A stretch of DNA of 64,000 nucleotides, from contig NZ_CP132942.1 of the NCBI RefSeq assembly GCF_040359615.1, forward strand, positions 2,790,001 through 2,854,000, written 5' to 3'. The position numbers were made by a program, and so were the translations under genes. This DNA is from Tunturibacter psychrotolerans (GTDB lineage: Bacteria; Acidobacteriota; Terriglobia; Terriglobales; Acidobacteriaceae). Below the pieces are notes generated by a model. That model searched no databases, was not told where the DNA came from, and saw nothing but the letters and a program-made list of their open reading frames with translations. This document shows positions 30,947-41,949 of this stretch, piece after piece (position 1 is the first letter of the stretch; each line of letters begins with the position of its first letter).

Positions 30947-31115
30947 TTCTGGATCCGGTGGAGGGGCGTTCGCGCGAGATTCTCTCCATTGGATTTCCGA
31001 TTGCCGCGGGCTTTGAGGTTGCGTCGCTGCAGAGCCTCCGAGAATCCGGAAGCAAAGCTGGATCTATCATTCTTAGCTGGTGCAAAATCGCCGATACGCT
31101 CATCGAGGCAACCAA

Positions 31116-31195
31116 GGGGCAGTTCGCGAAACCTCTGTCTCCTATCCCCGCCAGACGTTGACGGGATAGGAGACAGAGGGCTTTAAAACTGCCCC
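31116..31195. repeat. palindromic repeat element, copy A (complete)
   Basis: Two 33-base arms flank a 14-base centre CGCCAGACGTTGAC. The inner 17 bases of the arms are perfectly complementary (CCTCTGTCTCCTATCCC with its complement) and the outer 9 bases (GGGGCAGTT) also match, with a 7-base unmatched bulge between. Related copies are at 41950-42029 and 55821-55867. It lies in a 404-bp gap (30947-31350) with no other feature that I can see. Confidence 0.85.
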
Positions 31196-31350
31196 GCTCA
31201 GTCTTGCCTCCAAAATTCGAGTTTCTGGCCAATCGCACTCCATCAATAAGTGAGCCGACCGTAAAAAAAAAGGATCGCAAGTTTGTGTAGCGCGGGCGTA
31301 CTGCTCGCGGATTCCATTAGGCATCGTTGCAGCGATGCGAATTGCCGCCT

Positions 31351-34300
31351 TCAGTCGCAGCAGCCTGACGGTTCGCCGCCAACGATCACTTCGATTGGAC
31401 ACGATTCGTCGCAGGAATCCGTCAGCACGGTGACGGTCGCCCGATCCTTCCAAGCCTCGCGGAGCACCTGCGCCAGTCTGTATCCTCGACAGCGGAAGCG
31501 CCGCACATGATCGCATCTTTCTTCCAAGATAAACCCGTCGAAATCGCCAAAGTGGTCGTAAACTAGGCCAGCAACTTTGCCCACGAATTTAACCACCTGG
31601 TCGCCGCCGCATGGTTCGGGCTGCTTCCCGTCTCCGGGCAAGGCGCCGGTTCCCGAAGGAAGGATGAGGCACGGATCGCCGCCAAATCCCTTCACGCGTC
31701 CTGCCACTTGCTTCAGATACCGTTCAAAGACTGGGTACCAGCGGGTGGCGACCGGAATCGCTTTCGCGATGAACTGGAGGATGGCATAGTACCGCTCCTC
31801 CGTCTCGCGGAGTTCGGTCTTCGTATCGACAGGAATGTTAAGCTTAAAGATGCCGCTTGTATGGCGCCAGGCGTATTGGGGTGGAGCGCCGACGATTGCC
31901 TGCGCTTTCTTATTTTGCTCACTAGCCTGAGGGATCAGCGGATTCGTATAGTCGTCGCTCGTGATCTGACGCACGACAACCTCATAGTTGTCGCCCTTCT
32001 TGACACCCGCGGGCAATTGAATCGAAAGCAGACCGGCGAGATTGACAAGACCACCCTTTGGAATCGGGATGTACGTTGTCCCCCCTGCGTTCACTTCGAT
32101 CGTGTGCGGGTCGGCCGCCTTCAAGTTGTGAGTCGTGTAAAGGTTTCCAGCCCAAGCCAAAATGGCGGTTGAGGTCGTTCCGGGTAGATAGATTTGTGCC
32201 ACGCTTCCGCTCGGTACGTTACCCCAGTCGATGACGAGTTCGTCCGGCTTTTGATCCAGTTTGAGAGCCTTCGGCGAAGGCTTCAACTCGAATGTCTGCG
32301 GGATAATGCGAGACGGGTCGACCCCCGGGTTGGCCGAAGACACGAATGCAAGGTTGCGCTGAGCCAGTTTGTCGGTGTCGGAGGGGTCGTCGCCCACGGT
32401 AATCGGATCGGGAGCGAAGGACACTTCGCAAACGAGACACTGGTGCTGGCTTCGTACGAGTTGAAGAATCGAGACAAGGTTATTAAAGCTCCCGTATGGT
32501 CCATAGGGATAGTCGGCGGGGGTATTCGCCACCATCCGGTCCGGAAATCGCAGGTCGCCGGGTTGGTTGATGTCGAGCCAACATCCGTAGAAGGTATCGA
32601 CCACCGCGCCTAGCGGATCAGGATTAATAGTGTGTGTGTTTTTCGGGTCGGTCTGTCTGCTGAGCGCCTGCGATGCATCCACGCGCGGAGTGGCGAAGCA
32701 GGGAATCGTTACGATCTCGTCTGCCTGAAGGCCTAGCACAGGGACAACCGTGGAACCGCTCGTGTAGGAGCGGTACGTTGTCGTTGGGTCGTAAGTCGTG
32801 GCAACTTGCTGCGCGGCAAAAATGCGGAAGAACACACTCACATTGGACGCCACCTGGGTATCCTGATACCGGACCCGCGCCAATGCGAAGTTATAGATGT
32901 TGTTTCCGGAGCTGTCTGTCTGAAGCAAGTTCAGCGCTGCGGTGTCCTCGTCCGATGACATGCCGTCGAACACCGGCCCGAGACCGGCAGGGTCGGTATT
33001 GAGGTTGTCGATCGTCTTTTGAATCCACGTCGTGGCGCCGTCCTGTGGGCTTGTTCCTTGCCCGGCGGTCAGGCCAAACATCTTCTCCCCGGCCTTGAGC
33101 TGAAACACCTTGATGTCGACGCTGAGATACCACTCGGCGCCCGGCCCGCTGCCTCCATGAAACATGTACGGGTTCGGTGTTCCTGCAATATGATCTGGGC
33201 GTTGTTGGAAACCGTCCTGCCCGCCGCAGTGAATGTGGCGGAAACGACGAGGGTCTGATCGGTGGTGGAGAACATCCCCGTGCCGGTGAACTGAGCCTGG
33301 AACGGGAAGGTGAACCGTTGCGGCTGGTTCGCCGCCAAGGTGGGATCGGATGGCGAACCCGGCCCCGTCGAGACATACCGCAGTCCATTGATAGGTGGTG
33401 CCACGCTTGGGACCGCGCTGCCAATGGCGGTTTGGCTAAAACCCTCGACCTCGACATAGAGCGCGTTGTCGAAATTGCCAAAACCTGTAAGACCCTGCTG
33501 GGCGGTCACCTCGCCAACCGTGAAATTGGACATCTCCAGGCGGATAACCAGATCCTGCGTGCCGACGCTGACCGCGAAAGCAGCGGACGGGATGCCGTTT
33601 GCAACGACGAACAGGCTGTACTGGCCCGGGGGAATGTCCGTGGGCACTGAAACGAATGTGCTGACCTGGGCCGCGCCGGTGGCCACCGCCATCGTGGAGT
33701 GGTTCGCGGTGCGCAGGTAATAGATGTTGCCGCTTGTATCCTGGAGACGAATTATCGGGTAGTTCGTGGCCACCTGCGCGTCGTCACCGTAGCTGCATGC
33801 CTGCGACAGTCCGTTAAACTGGGTGCCAAATATTTGGTAAGTGTGCCCCAGAATGAGCGAAGTCGCGCAGTTTGTGATCGCGGGAGCCCAGGCCGCCTGG
33901 GCACCGCCGACAGAAGCGAGAATGGAGACCGTCCCTGACTGGTTGGAGTATAGGACCTCACCCGACGGAAGCAGGAGGAAGCGGCCTTCGAAGCAGGCTT
34001 GACCATTGTTCGTAGGGCCCGGCGTAATCGTCGCCTTATTGGTCGACGAATTGTACAGATAAAACGTCGTTGGCCCCGGATAACTGCACGCGGGGCTCGG
34101 ACTGGCCGTGAGCAGGACCTGGCCGTTGGTTAACAGCACCGCCGGTGCGTCCATCGGAAACGTCGTGTTATTGCTGGTATCGACCAGGGTCGGTCCGTTA
34201 CTCCAGGTCCCCGCGGTTCCGGCGGCGCCGGGTATGTAGATGGCCGTGTTGCCGCTGGCACCGATGGCAAATACAGTTCCGTTCGGCAGTAAAATGGCCG

Positions 34301-34984
34301 GCCCTATCTCGCTTACGAACCCCGAGCATGGTTGGGGCAGGCTAACGCCGGTGCTGCCCATTTGCAACCAGACGTCGGTCGACGACGTGTAGAGTTCCGC
34401 GTTGGTGCCGTTCGAGCACTGGACGTCCAGAATGTCCCCGGTGGGAAGCAACGTAAAGGTCTCTTCAGACGAATTGTCGTTCTTAGCCGATGTGAAGAAA
34501 TAGGTCTGAGTCTGCGGGTCGAACAAGGCCATCGCGGCGTTGTTGGGGTTGCCAAACAAGACCCGCCCATCCGCCAGTACGGCCGATGCCGGGTCGCCGA
34601 TATTGGTCCAGCCCGGAGGATTGGGTAGGATTGTCCAGAGTCCGTGGTTGGGTCGTAGAGCTGAACCTCCAGGGCGTCAGGGGTGTTCCCCGGGTACTGG
34701 GCGTTGTACTCGCCGCCGAACACGAGGACGGTTCCATCCTGCAGCAGTGCGGAACCGAAGAAGACTGGTCCGTAAGTCGGACCGTTCATGGTAGCCGTGA
34801 GATTGGAATCGTTGAGCATGGACGCCGTCTGCACCCAGTTTCCGTTGGCGTACGAGCCGCTTTTGTCGGGAATAAGCCGGTACCATTTTGGAGAGGCCAA
34901 GACGTGTGACATTACGCTGCCGTCAGTGAGCAACAGCATCGTGTCGATGCTTGCAGGAACGTTATTTACCGTCGACCAACCCAT
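31351..34984 (-). pseudogene. kelch/galactose-oxidase-like surface protein with two frameshifts
   Basis: Three frames read as one protein of about 1210 residues, starting MGWSTVNNVP at ATG 34984 with AGGAG seven bases upstream. The N-terminal third is a kelch-like propeller (TDGSVMSHV, DGTVLVFGGEYN, LPTGDILDV), the middle has IPT/Ig-like parts, and the C-terminal part ends in a region with Cys-rich GCCD. The first break is near 34637 (one base missing; restoring it joins TTDS to WTILPNPPGWTN). The second is near 33182 (one base missing; restoring it joins IILQE to TPNPYMFHGG). No signal peptide is visible. The function is unknown; a role in binding carbohydrate or protein surfaces is possible. 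Confidence 0.75.
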
Positions 34985-35412
34985 ATCAAACTCCTTTACA
35001 CCTGAATTTCCATCTTGGAATCCCAAGCTGCGGAGGGCTTTTGGCTGCTTTGCAGCAGTGGAGAGCGAAGTCGATTTTCCGATAGACCCTTGGCCTCACC
35101 AGCCAGATCAATCAGAATTTAGATGTAAGACCCGCATCTCCTAAATAATGCACGCGGGCTTAAAAGCATTTCAGTCTCAAGTCTTTTTAACGGCCCGCTC
35201 GCCCAGAGGAGCGTTCACATTCCGGGCCAGAAGTCGGCTTCTGGGACATTGGTGGATAGGTTGCGATAAAAGACGCTATCGCCTGCGAGCTTGATAGCAT
35301 AACGAATTGGAATGTTGCCGCGGCCACGATTCTCAACAAGTGATACATCTCAGTTGTTGCTAACAGGCCAATGTATTCATTGAAGATTGGGAATGTTCGC
35401 GCGCGATAGTTC
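34985..35412. other. intergenic region left of the cas1 fragments
   Basis: No gene recognised. It contains a short imperfect hairpin CCCGC/GCGGG near 35132-35161 that could be a terminator remnant, and no cas1 homology that I can see. Confidence 0.4.
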
Positions 35413-35472
35413 TCACTCAGACACTCCTGTAAGTTTTGCCAGCGTGATCCAATGCCGTGGATGCGGCACTCG
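35413..35472 (-). pseudogene. C-terminal tip of a cas1 (casposase) gene, inverted
   Basis: On the minus strand the 19 codons before TGA 35413-35415 read RVPHPRHWITLAKLTGVSE. This matches residues 503-521 of the complete Cas1 at 51762 (RVPHPRHWWTLAKLLALSE), and the DNA is close too. Further upstream only faint similarity remains, with disrupted frame. It points away from the second fragment at 35634. Confidence 0.7.
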
Positions 35473-35633
35473 GTCCCTTTGCAAATCTCGCCTACATTGG
35501 GTCTATCATGCCTCTAGACATGGCAGAGACGATCACATTTGATCCGAGAGATTCATCAGTGAACCCTACAGGACGTGTCCCAAATGCTTGCATGAAACGT
35601 TCGGGATCTTGTCGATCAGCGGGTCACGGTACC

Positions 35634-36308
35634 TATGTTCTCAATCGAATCTTGCGACAGCCGCTAAAACGGAGCTGGTTCTTCGAAGAGCGAAATGGAA
35701 ACTGCCGACTGATGGCTGACCTGGCAAGTCACCTTGCAGAGACAACTTCTACGTGGGCCCGCTTGGCAGCCCCGCTCGCCGAGTGGACTGCGAAGGAGAT
35801 TGCCTCAACTACGAAAACTCGTAGAGCAATCCCAGCAACTCGTCTAACGCAAAACCACAAGCGCGAAACGAGAGGCGGAGACGCGTTCGTTGTGTCCAAG
35901 AAGTTGGTGACCCTGCAGAACGTCTGTAGTGACTGCGGCTGTCCAATCGTGAATGCAAATGAGAAATGTAGAAACTGTGCCATAGAAGAGTCTGCTCAGC
36001 GGCTGACAAAGATCGCGACGGAAGGTCGGGCCGTCTCCCATACTTCAAACGCGGAAGCGAAGCGGTCCAAGACACAGATTGTCAATCAAGCAAACATCCG
36101 GAAGTGGTCGCCTTCAGATCAGCCATCCTGGCTAACAGCTGAGTTCTACGCGGAAAAGATTCAGCCGTTAATGTCGTCTTTGTCTTCCCGTCTGATTACG
36201 AGCCATCTTTCGGTTTCGCGAGGTTATGCAGGCAACATTAGAAAAGGCCGAGTTCCCCACCCGAGGCACTGGAGGGCGTTGGCAGAGCTTGCAGGTTTAG
36301 AGGCTTAA
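35634..36308 (+). pseudogene. C-terminal part of a cas1 (casposase) gene
   Basis: From Tyr in YVLNRIL onward the frame is collinear with residues 298-518 of the complete Cas1 at 51762: WFFEERNGNCRLMA, the zinc ribbon CSDCGCP...CRNC and the final HTH with RVPHPRHW. The N-terminal domain and the catalytic Glu/His are gone; the preceding 60 codons do not resemble Cas1. It ends with TAA directly abutting the stop of the convergent TPR gene. It is a remnant of a related element, similar but clearly diverged from the intact copy. Confidence 0.85.
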
Positions 36309-38311
36309 TTAATGTTTCTGTGATAGCTCATCGATCTTCACCTGAAGATACCGATCACGGGGATAATGGCTTAATAGATGCTTGTAGGAATTGCGAGCAT
36401 TGTCCCAATCGCGTTGGGCTTCGTACGTTTTTGCCAGGTTCTGAGTTGTTGTAGCCCATTGAATCGGGAATGATGATTCGGTGTAAACCTGCAATGAACC
36501 GAGAAAGGCGTCCATCGCTTTTTGCAGATTTTGAGAAGCCAAAGCGCCTTCACTACGTCCCGCGAGGTCGAGGAACGCGACGCCCAAGGTGTTCTCAGTC
36601 CCAGCCCATTGCTGAGGCAATTGCTCGTGGGTATAAACCTGAAGGGCGCTGTTGTAGGCTTCAATAGCCTGCAGCAGATACGGCGAGGCCAGAGTCTCTT
36701 CGCCACGGTCTGCCAAATCGTTAAGCACAGTGCCGAGGTTGTGCTGGGTCAATGCCCAGTCTTGAGGGAATCGCTCCCGCGTCCTTACCTGCAGAGTACT
36801 GCGGAGATCTTCGATCGCCTCCTGCAGAAGTTGGCCGGCCTGAGTTCCTGTGCTACGTATCGCAAGACCCCTCAGCGCACCGGCGAGGTTATTCAGGGTC
36901 AGAGCCCAGTCTATGGGAAGTTGCTCGCGGGTGTACACCTGTAGGGTGCTTTGATAGGCTTCAATCGCCTGATGCAAATACAGGGAAGCCTGCACCCCTT
37001 GACTATGGTCTGCAAGATCAAAGAGCGCGGATGCGAGATTGGACAGAGTCCTCGCCCAATCCCGAGGCAGGTCTTCGCGTGTTCTCACCCCGAGTGCACT
37101 CGTGTGTGCCTCTATCGCCGACCGGTGATATTCAGACGCCGAGGCCCCCTCACTCAGATCTGCTAGATCGATGAGCGCGTTGCCTAAGCTTGTCTGGGTC
37201 CCGGCCCAATTTTGAGGTAGGTGCTCGCGGGTATAAACCTGTAGTGCATTGCTGTAAGCGTCGATCGCTTGGCGCAGGTATCGGGAGGCCTGAGCCCCCC
37301 TTCGCTACGTTCGGCCAGATTGAAAAGCGCAAGCCCAAAGTTGTTCTGCGTCGCCGCCCAGTCTTCTGGAACCTGCTCCCGTGTGTACACGGTCAGCGCG
37401 GCTTGATAAGCCTTACGAGCTGATTCTTCGTGCTGCGATATTGCCACCCCTTCAGATCGCGAGACTAATGCCGCTTCAGCATTGCCAAGCCGAATCTGAA
37501 TGCCAGCCCACTCTATTCCATTCTGCACCTGTGAGGTATGGGCGAGTGCTTTCCCGTACGCTGTAGATGATTTACTAAAGTCTTGTGCGCTGTAAGCAGA
37601 GTCGCCAGCTAGTAAGTAATCGCGAATGATAAGGTCAATACTTTCCTGTTGTTGTTGCTGCAGTGACACTAAACGGTTTTCTTCGTCGGCAGCTGCTTCC
37701 ATCGCCTTATCGTGCGCTTCGTTGAAGTTTTTCTTGGCGAACGCGGCAAGACTCAGATCGTAATTGTCGGACTTCTTTGATTCCACTTCGGAGGCCCAAC
37801 GGTTTACCTCTGATTTCACCTGGTCTACGCCAAAGCCGTATTGAACCGCCCAATCCTTCAGGTAGCGGCTCAGATCTGGCGGCTCTTTGACATTCGGTAG
37901 TGAAGTCGCACGGCTCGATTCTTTTGCCGTGCGTTCGACGAATGCCCGGACCTGCACATCCGATAGGAACTTTAGAGAGCCTTTTGGTAATAGCTGGATT
38001 TCTTTTCTGTGGACTAAATCCATCGGGACCGTTAGCTTCCCTCCCGGAGGTTCGTAGATAGCAAATCCAGGGATCGTAGCTGAGATCGTTACCTCGACTC
38101 CAGGCTTGAGAGCGTCCGAGAGAAACAAATGGAACAGTCCGCCGTCCCTCGTTACATCATGACTACCATCTTCGTCGAGACTAACGGCCACATTGTCAGC
38201 GGGGGTTCGCGACTGATCATCACCTTTCACAAGCTTGCCAAGGAGTTCTCTTTGGGCTTGGGCGTGTGCAGAGACGAGACAGCTTGCTAAAAGGAGGCTA
38301 ACGAGCCGCAT
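36309..38311 (-). pseudogene. TPR-repeat secreted protein with one frameshift
   Basis: Start at MRLVSLLLASC (38311), a signal peptide, then a carboxypeptidase-regulatory-like N-terminal domain (about 25-110), a helical linker, and 50-residue TPR-type units (REQLPQDWA...NNLG...YLQQAIEAY). The frame breaks in a run of six C at 37295-37300 (plus strand) and continues in another frame to a shorter final unit ending DELSQKH. Correcting the run restores about 668 residues. It is a paralogue of the next gene upstream. The run of G/C could also be a slippage site or a sequencing error. Confidence 0.8.
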
Positions 38312-38425
38312 TGCCGACACCCTTGGAGGATAACCATCACTCCAGTATCACCTAGCATTGGACGAAGGTGTTCGAATCTTCTATCGCCGTTGATCACCCG
38401 TACTTCGGCATCATTATGTGAACAT

Positions 38426-40879
38426 CTAGCGCTTTTCAGATAGCTCCTTAATCTTTGTCTGCAGGGGCTGATTGGTTGGATTGTGACTCAAAAGCTGTTC
38501 ATAACATTTTTGAGCATTATTCCAATCCTTCTCGACTTCGTAGGTCTTCGCCAAATTTCGGGTTGCTAAGTTCCATCGGAATGGGAATGTTGGTTCTGTG
38601 TAAACCTGTAAGGCGCTGTGGTAGGCATCGGTCGCCTGCTGTAGATATTGGGAGGCCTGAGCCCCTTCACTGCGTCCCGCGACATCGAGGAGAGCGTCGC
38701 CAAGGCTGTTTTGGGTCTTCGCCCAGTCCTGGGGCAACTGCTCGCGGGTGTAAACCTGAAGGGCGCTCCTGAGGGCTCCGATCGCCTGCTGTAGATATTG
38801 GGAAGCCTGAGCCTCTTCACTGCGTCCCGCTAGATTGCGAAGCGCGATGCCAAGGTTGTGCTGGGTCTCTGCCCAATCCTGAGGCAGTTGCTGGCGGGTA
38901 CTCACCTGCAGGGCACTGCTGAAGGCTTCGATAGCCTGTTGCAGATATCGGGAGGCCTGAGCTCCTTCACTGCGTTCTGCTAGAGTGCGAAGCGCGTTGC
39001 CAAGGTTGTTCTGGGTTGCTGCCCAGTCCTGGGGCAACTGCTCGCGGGTGTAAACCTGAAGGGCGCTGCTGAAGTCTTCGATCGCCTGCTGTAGATATTG
39101 AGAGGCCTGAGCTCCTTCACTGCGTTCTGCTAGAGTGCGAAGCGCGTTGCCAAGGTTGTTCTGGGTTGCTGCCCAGTTCTGGGGCAGCCGTTCGCGGGTT
39201 CTTACCTGAAGGGCGCTGCTGAAGTCTTCGATCGCCTGCTGTAGATATTGGGAGGCCTGAGCCCCTTCACTGTGGTCCGCTAGATCGAGGAGCGCGTTGC
39301 CAAGGTTGTTCTGGGTTGTGGCCCAGCTCTGGGGCAACTGCACGCGCGTTCTCACCTGTAAGGCACTCTGGTAAGCTTCGATTGCCTGCTGTAGATATTG
39401 GGAGGCCTGAGCCCCTTCACTGCGTCCCGCTAGATTGCGAAGCGCGATGCCAAGGTTGTTCTGGGTTGCTGCCCAGTTCTGGGGTAGCAGTTCGCGGGTT
39501 CTCACCTCTAGCGCGCTGCGGTAAGCTTCGATCGCCAGCTGTAGATATTGAGAGGCCTGAGTTCCTTCACTGCGTCCCGCTAGATTGCGAAGCGCGTTTC
39601 CGAGGTTGTTCTGGGTCATCGCCCAGTCCTGGGGCAGCTGCTCGCGGGTATAAACTTGTAGGGCGCTCCGAAAGGCTTCGATCGCCTGCTGCAAATATTG
39701 GGAGGCCTGGGCGCCTTCACTTCGTTCCGCTAGATTGCGAAGCGCGTTTCCAAGGTTGTTTTGGGTCATCGCCCAGTTTTGAGGCAACCGCTCCTGGGTG
39801 TAAGCCTGTAGGGCGCCATGGTAAGCTTCGATCGCCTGTTGCAGATATTGCGAGGATTGAGCCCCTTCACAGCGTTCCGCTAGATCGATGAGCGCGATGC
39901 CAAGGTTGTTCTGGGTCCGCGCCCAATCCTGAGGTAGCTGGTCGCGGGTGTAAACGGTCTCTGCTGCTAGATAAGCCTTTCGGGCTGATTCTTCATGCCC
40001 GGAGATTGCTGTACCCTCGGAACGCGAGATCAAAGCTTCCTCTGCGTTGCCAACCCGCAACTGGATGTCGGCCCACTGCGTTCCGTTTCGGTCCTGGGAG
40101 GTATGCGCAAGTGCCTCCTGGTATGCTGCCGAGGCGTTGCTGAAGTCCATTGCGCCGTAAGCTGCGTCACCCGCTAGTCGATAATCGCGAACGATGCGAT
40201 CAATGCTATCCCGCTGTTGCTTCTGGAGTGACGCCACGTGACCTTCTTCATCGGCAGCAGCTTCCATTGCCTTATTGTGAGCCTCGTTAAAGTTATTCTT
40301 CGAGAAGGCAGCCAAGCCAAGATCATATGGACTGGATTGTTTCGATTCCACTTCGGAGGCCCAACGGTTCAATTCGGATTGCACCTGCTCGATGCTGAAG
40401 CCGTATTGAATAGCCCATTCTCTTAAATAGCGGCTTAGCTCAAGCTGCTCTTTGGCATTGGATTGGTTTGCTACCCGGCTTGATTCTGTTGCTGTGCGCT
40501 CGACGAGTGCTCGTAACTGAGCGTCATAGAGAAACTTTGGAGATCCTTTCGGCAATAGCTGGATTTCTTTTCTGTGGACCAAATCCATCGGAACTATTAG
40601 CTTCCCTCCCGGTGGCTCATAGACAGCAAACCCGGGGATCGTAACCGTGATCGTTATCTCGACCCCAGTTTTGAGAGCGGCTGAAAGAAAGAGGTGAAAG
40701 AGTCCGCCTCCCTTGGTTACATCACGACTCTCATCTTCGTCGAGGCTGACACTGACATTGTCTACCGGAGTCCGCGACGGATCATCACCTTTCACAAGCT
40801 TGCCAAGGAGTTCCCTTTGGACTTGGGCGTGTGCAGAACAGACGAGACAGCTTGCTAAAAGAAGGCTAACGAGGCGCAT
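38426..40879 (-). CDS. secreted TPR-repeat protein
   Basis: 817 residues. Signal peptide 1-19; N-terminal beta domain (about 20-110) with YEPPGGKLIVPMDLVHRKEIQL; helical linker (115-300); nine near-identical 50-residue TPR-like units (311-760); and one diverged last unit. TPR arrays bind other proteins. The start overlaps the 3' end of the upstream membrane protein gene by 14 bases, and a paralogue follows 114 bases downstream, so the three form an operon. The binding partner is unknown. Confidence 0.85.
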   Translation of the reverse strand: MRLVSLLLASCLVCSAHAQVQRELLGKLVKGDDPSRTPVDNVSVSLDEDESRDVTKGGGLFHLFLSAALKTGVEITITVTIPGFAVYEPPGGKLIVPMDLVHRKEIQLLPKGSPKFLYDAQLRALVERTATESSRVANQSNAKEQLELSRYLREWAIQYGFSIEQVQSELNRWASEVESKQSSPYDLGLAAFSKNNFNEAHNKAMEAAADEEGHVASLQKQQRDSIDRIVRDYRLAGDAAYGAMDFSNASAAYQEALAHTSQDRNGTQWADIQLRVGNAEEALISRSEGTAISGHEESARKAYLAAETVYTRDQLPQDWARTQNNLGIALIDLAERCEGAQSSQYLQQAIEAYHGALQAYTQERLPQNWAMTQNNLGNALRNLAERSEGAQASQYLQQAIEAFRSALQVYTREQLPQDWAMTQNNLGNALRNLAGRSEGTQASQYLQLAIEAYRSALEVRTRELLPQNWAATQNNLGIALRNLAGRSEGAQASQYLQQAIEAYQSALQVRTRVQLPQSWATTQNNLGNALLDLADHSEGAQASQYLQQAIEDFSSALQVRTRERLPQNWAATQNNLGNALRTLAERSEGAQASQYLQQAIEDFSSALQVYTREQLPQDWAATQNNLGNALRTLAERSEGAQASRYLQQAIEAFSSALQVSTRQQLPQDWAETQHNLGIALRNLAGRSEEAQASQYLQQAIGALRSALQVYTREQLPQDWAKTQNSLGDALLDVAGRSEGAQASQYLQQATDAYHSALQVYTEPTFPFRWNLATRNLAKTYEVEKDWNNAQKCYEQLLSHNPTNQPLQTKIKELSEKR
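38600..39949 (-). repeat. nine tandem 150-bp repeats coding TPR units
   Basis: The TPR part of the gene is built of nine 150-bp units that are highly alike at DNA level, including third positions. Such arrays can change copy number by recombination or slippage. Confidence 0.8.
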
Positions 40880-41762
40880 TGTTGACCACCTTCAGGGAGA
40901 AGGTTACCCCGGAATCGCCCAAGGTCGGGCTCAGGCGTATCGTTTGATACGCATGTTTTTCCGCGGTTAGATCTGCACTCTTCTCTCGGTCGGCGGTCAC
41001 CTGGAATTCGAATCTACCATCGCTCTTTGTCGTAAACTCTTTTTTGTACTCCGGCAGTATTACGTGGACCTCGGGCAATGGTTTCCCATGTATGTCCAAT
41101 ACCGTGCCCGCCAGCGTGAAATGCTTGATCTTCTTTTTGACGATTAGATCTACGTCGCTGCCGGCAATCGTTACGGTAGGAGTGGAAGCCTCATAATCCT
41201 CTGATTCGACCCATCCAGGTACTTGTTGTCCGCGAAACTCAGCGGGAATTCGAGGAAAGACCGCCTGACCATTTTCTTCGATCCCTTCCGGATTAATCTC
41301 CGCTCCAAGCTTTAGAAAGACCTTACCGGTATTTCGCAGAACTATATCCTGCGGACCACCTTCACCGCGGACATAAACAGTGAGCGGGAAGAATGTCGGC
41401 TTCGGAATAAAGTAATATCCACCGATCACTACTAGTGCGGCCCCGACGATTGAGCCGCTGAGCCTGAGGGTTCCACCCCAGGCTTCACCAACCCAGTCCG
41501 CCGACGATTGGAGAACACCAAACAAAAATCCTGCAGCACTGAGGCTCATTAAAACAAGAACTAGATAGTAGACCTGTTGCAACAAGCCAAATCGGCTCAA
41601 TTTTTCAGCATTCACAATGAGCACAAAAAGAAGCGCCAAAAAGCATAGAAAGGCAACGAAGGAAACCAGCGAATAATTTGGGATTCGGCTTTGTGTCCTT
41701 CTCGCATGCATCTTGGGCTGTATGTCTGGTGGCTTCTCATTCTTGGCTTGCTTATTTGTCAT
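40866..41762 (-). CDS. membrane protein with C-terminal carboxypeptidase-regulatory-like domain
   Basis: 298 residues from the ATG at 41762; a GTG eight codons earlier is an alternative, and neither has a good ribosome-binding site. Three membrane segments (about 32-54, 65-87, 100-120) are followed by a beta-rich domain and a final section with FTLAGTVLDIHGKPLPEVHV, typical of carboxypeptidase-regulatory-like (Ig-fold) domains. It is first in an operon with the two TPR genes, whose N-terminal domains are similar in kind. The function is unknown. Confidence 0.75.
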   Translation of the reverse strand: MTNKQAKNEKPPDIQPKMHARRTQSRIPNYSLVSFVAFLCFLALLFVLIVNAEKLSRFGLLQQVYYLVLVLMSLSAAGFLFGVLQSSADWVGEAWGGTLRLSGSIVGAALVVIGGYYFIPKPTFFPLTVYVRGEGGPQDIVLRNTGKVFLKLGAEINPEGIEENGQAVFPRIPAEFRGQQVPGWVESEDYEASTPTVTIAGSDVDLIVKKKIKHFTLAGTVLDIHGKPLPEVHVILPEYKKEFTTKSDGRFEFQVTADREKSADLTAEKHAYQTIRLSPTLGDSGVTFSLKVVNNAPR

Positions 41763-41949
41763 GGAGTTAGGCCTTAAACATGGCACCCTTCAAGAAGCAC
41801 CACGCGACTACAATACCCATGAGCCAACGCCCGAACGAAATAATTTCATATTAGGCTCCAGCTACCACTCAATTGCAGAGGGCCCATTTTTTGCTTATTT
41901 TTGTCGCCCTAGCTTATCAGGCTTTTCAACAATCGGAAATCGCTTTCGG

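Noticed and set aside
35457..35633. N-terminal 59 codons of the frame that contains the second cas1 fragment
   Set aside because: They do not resemble Cas1 and partly overlap the inverted cas1 tip, so they are junction sequence, not a real N-terminus.
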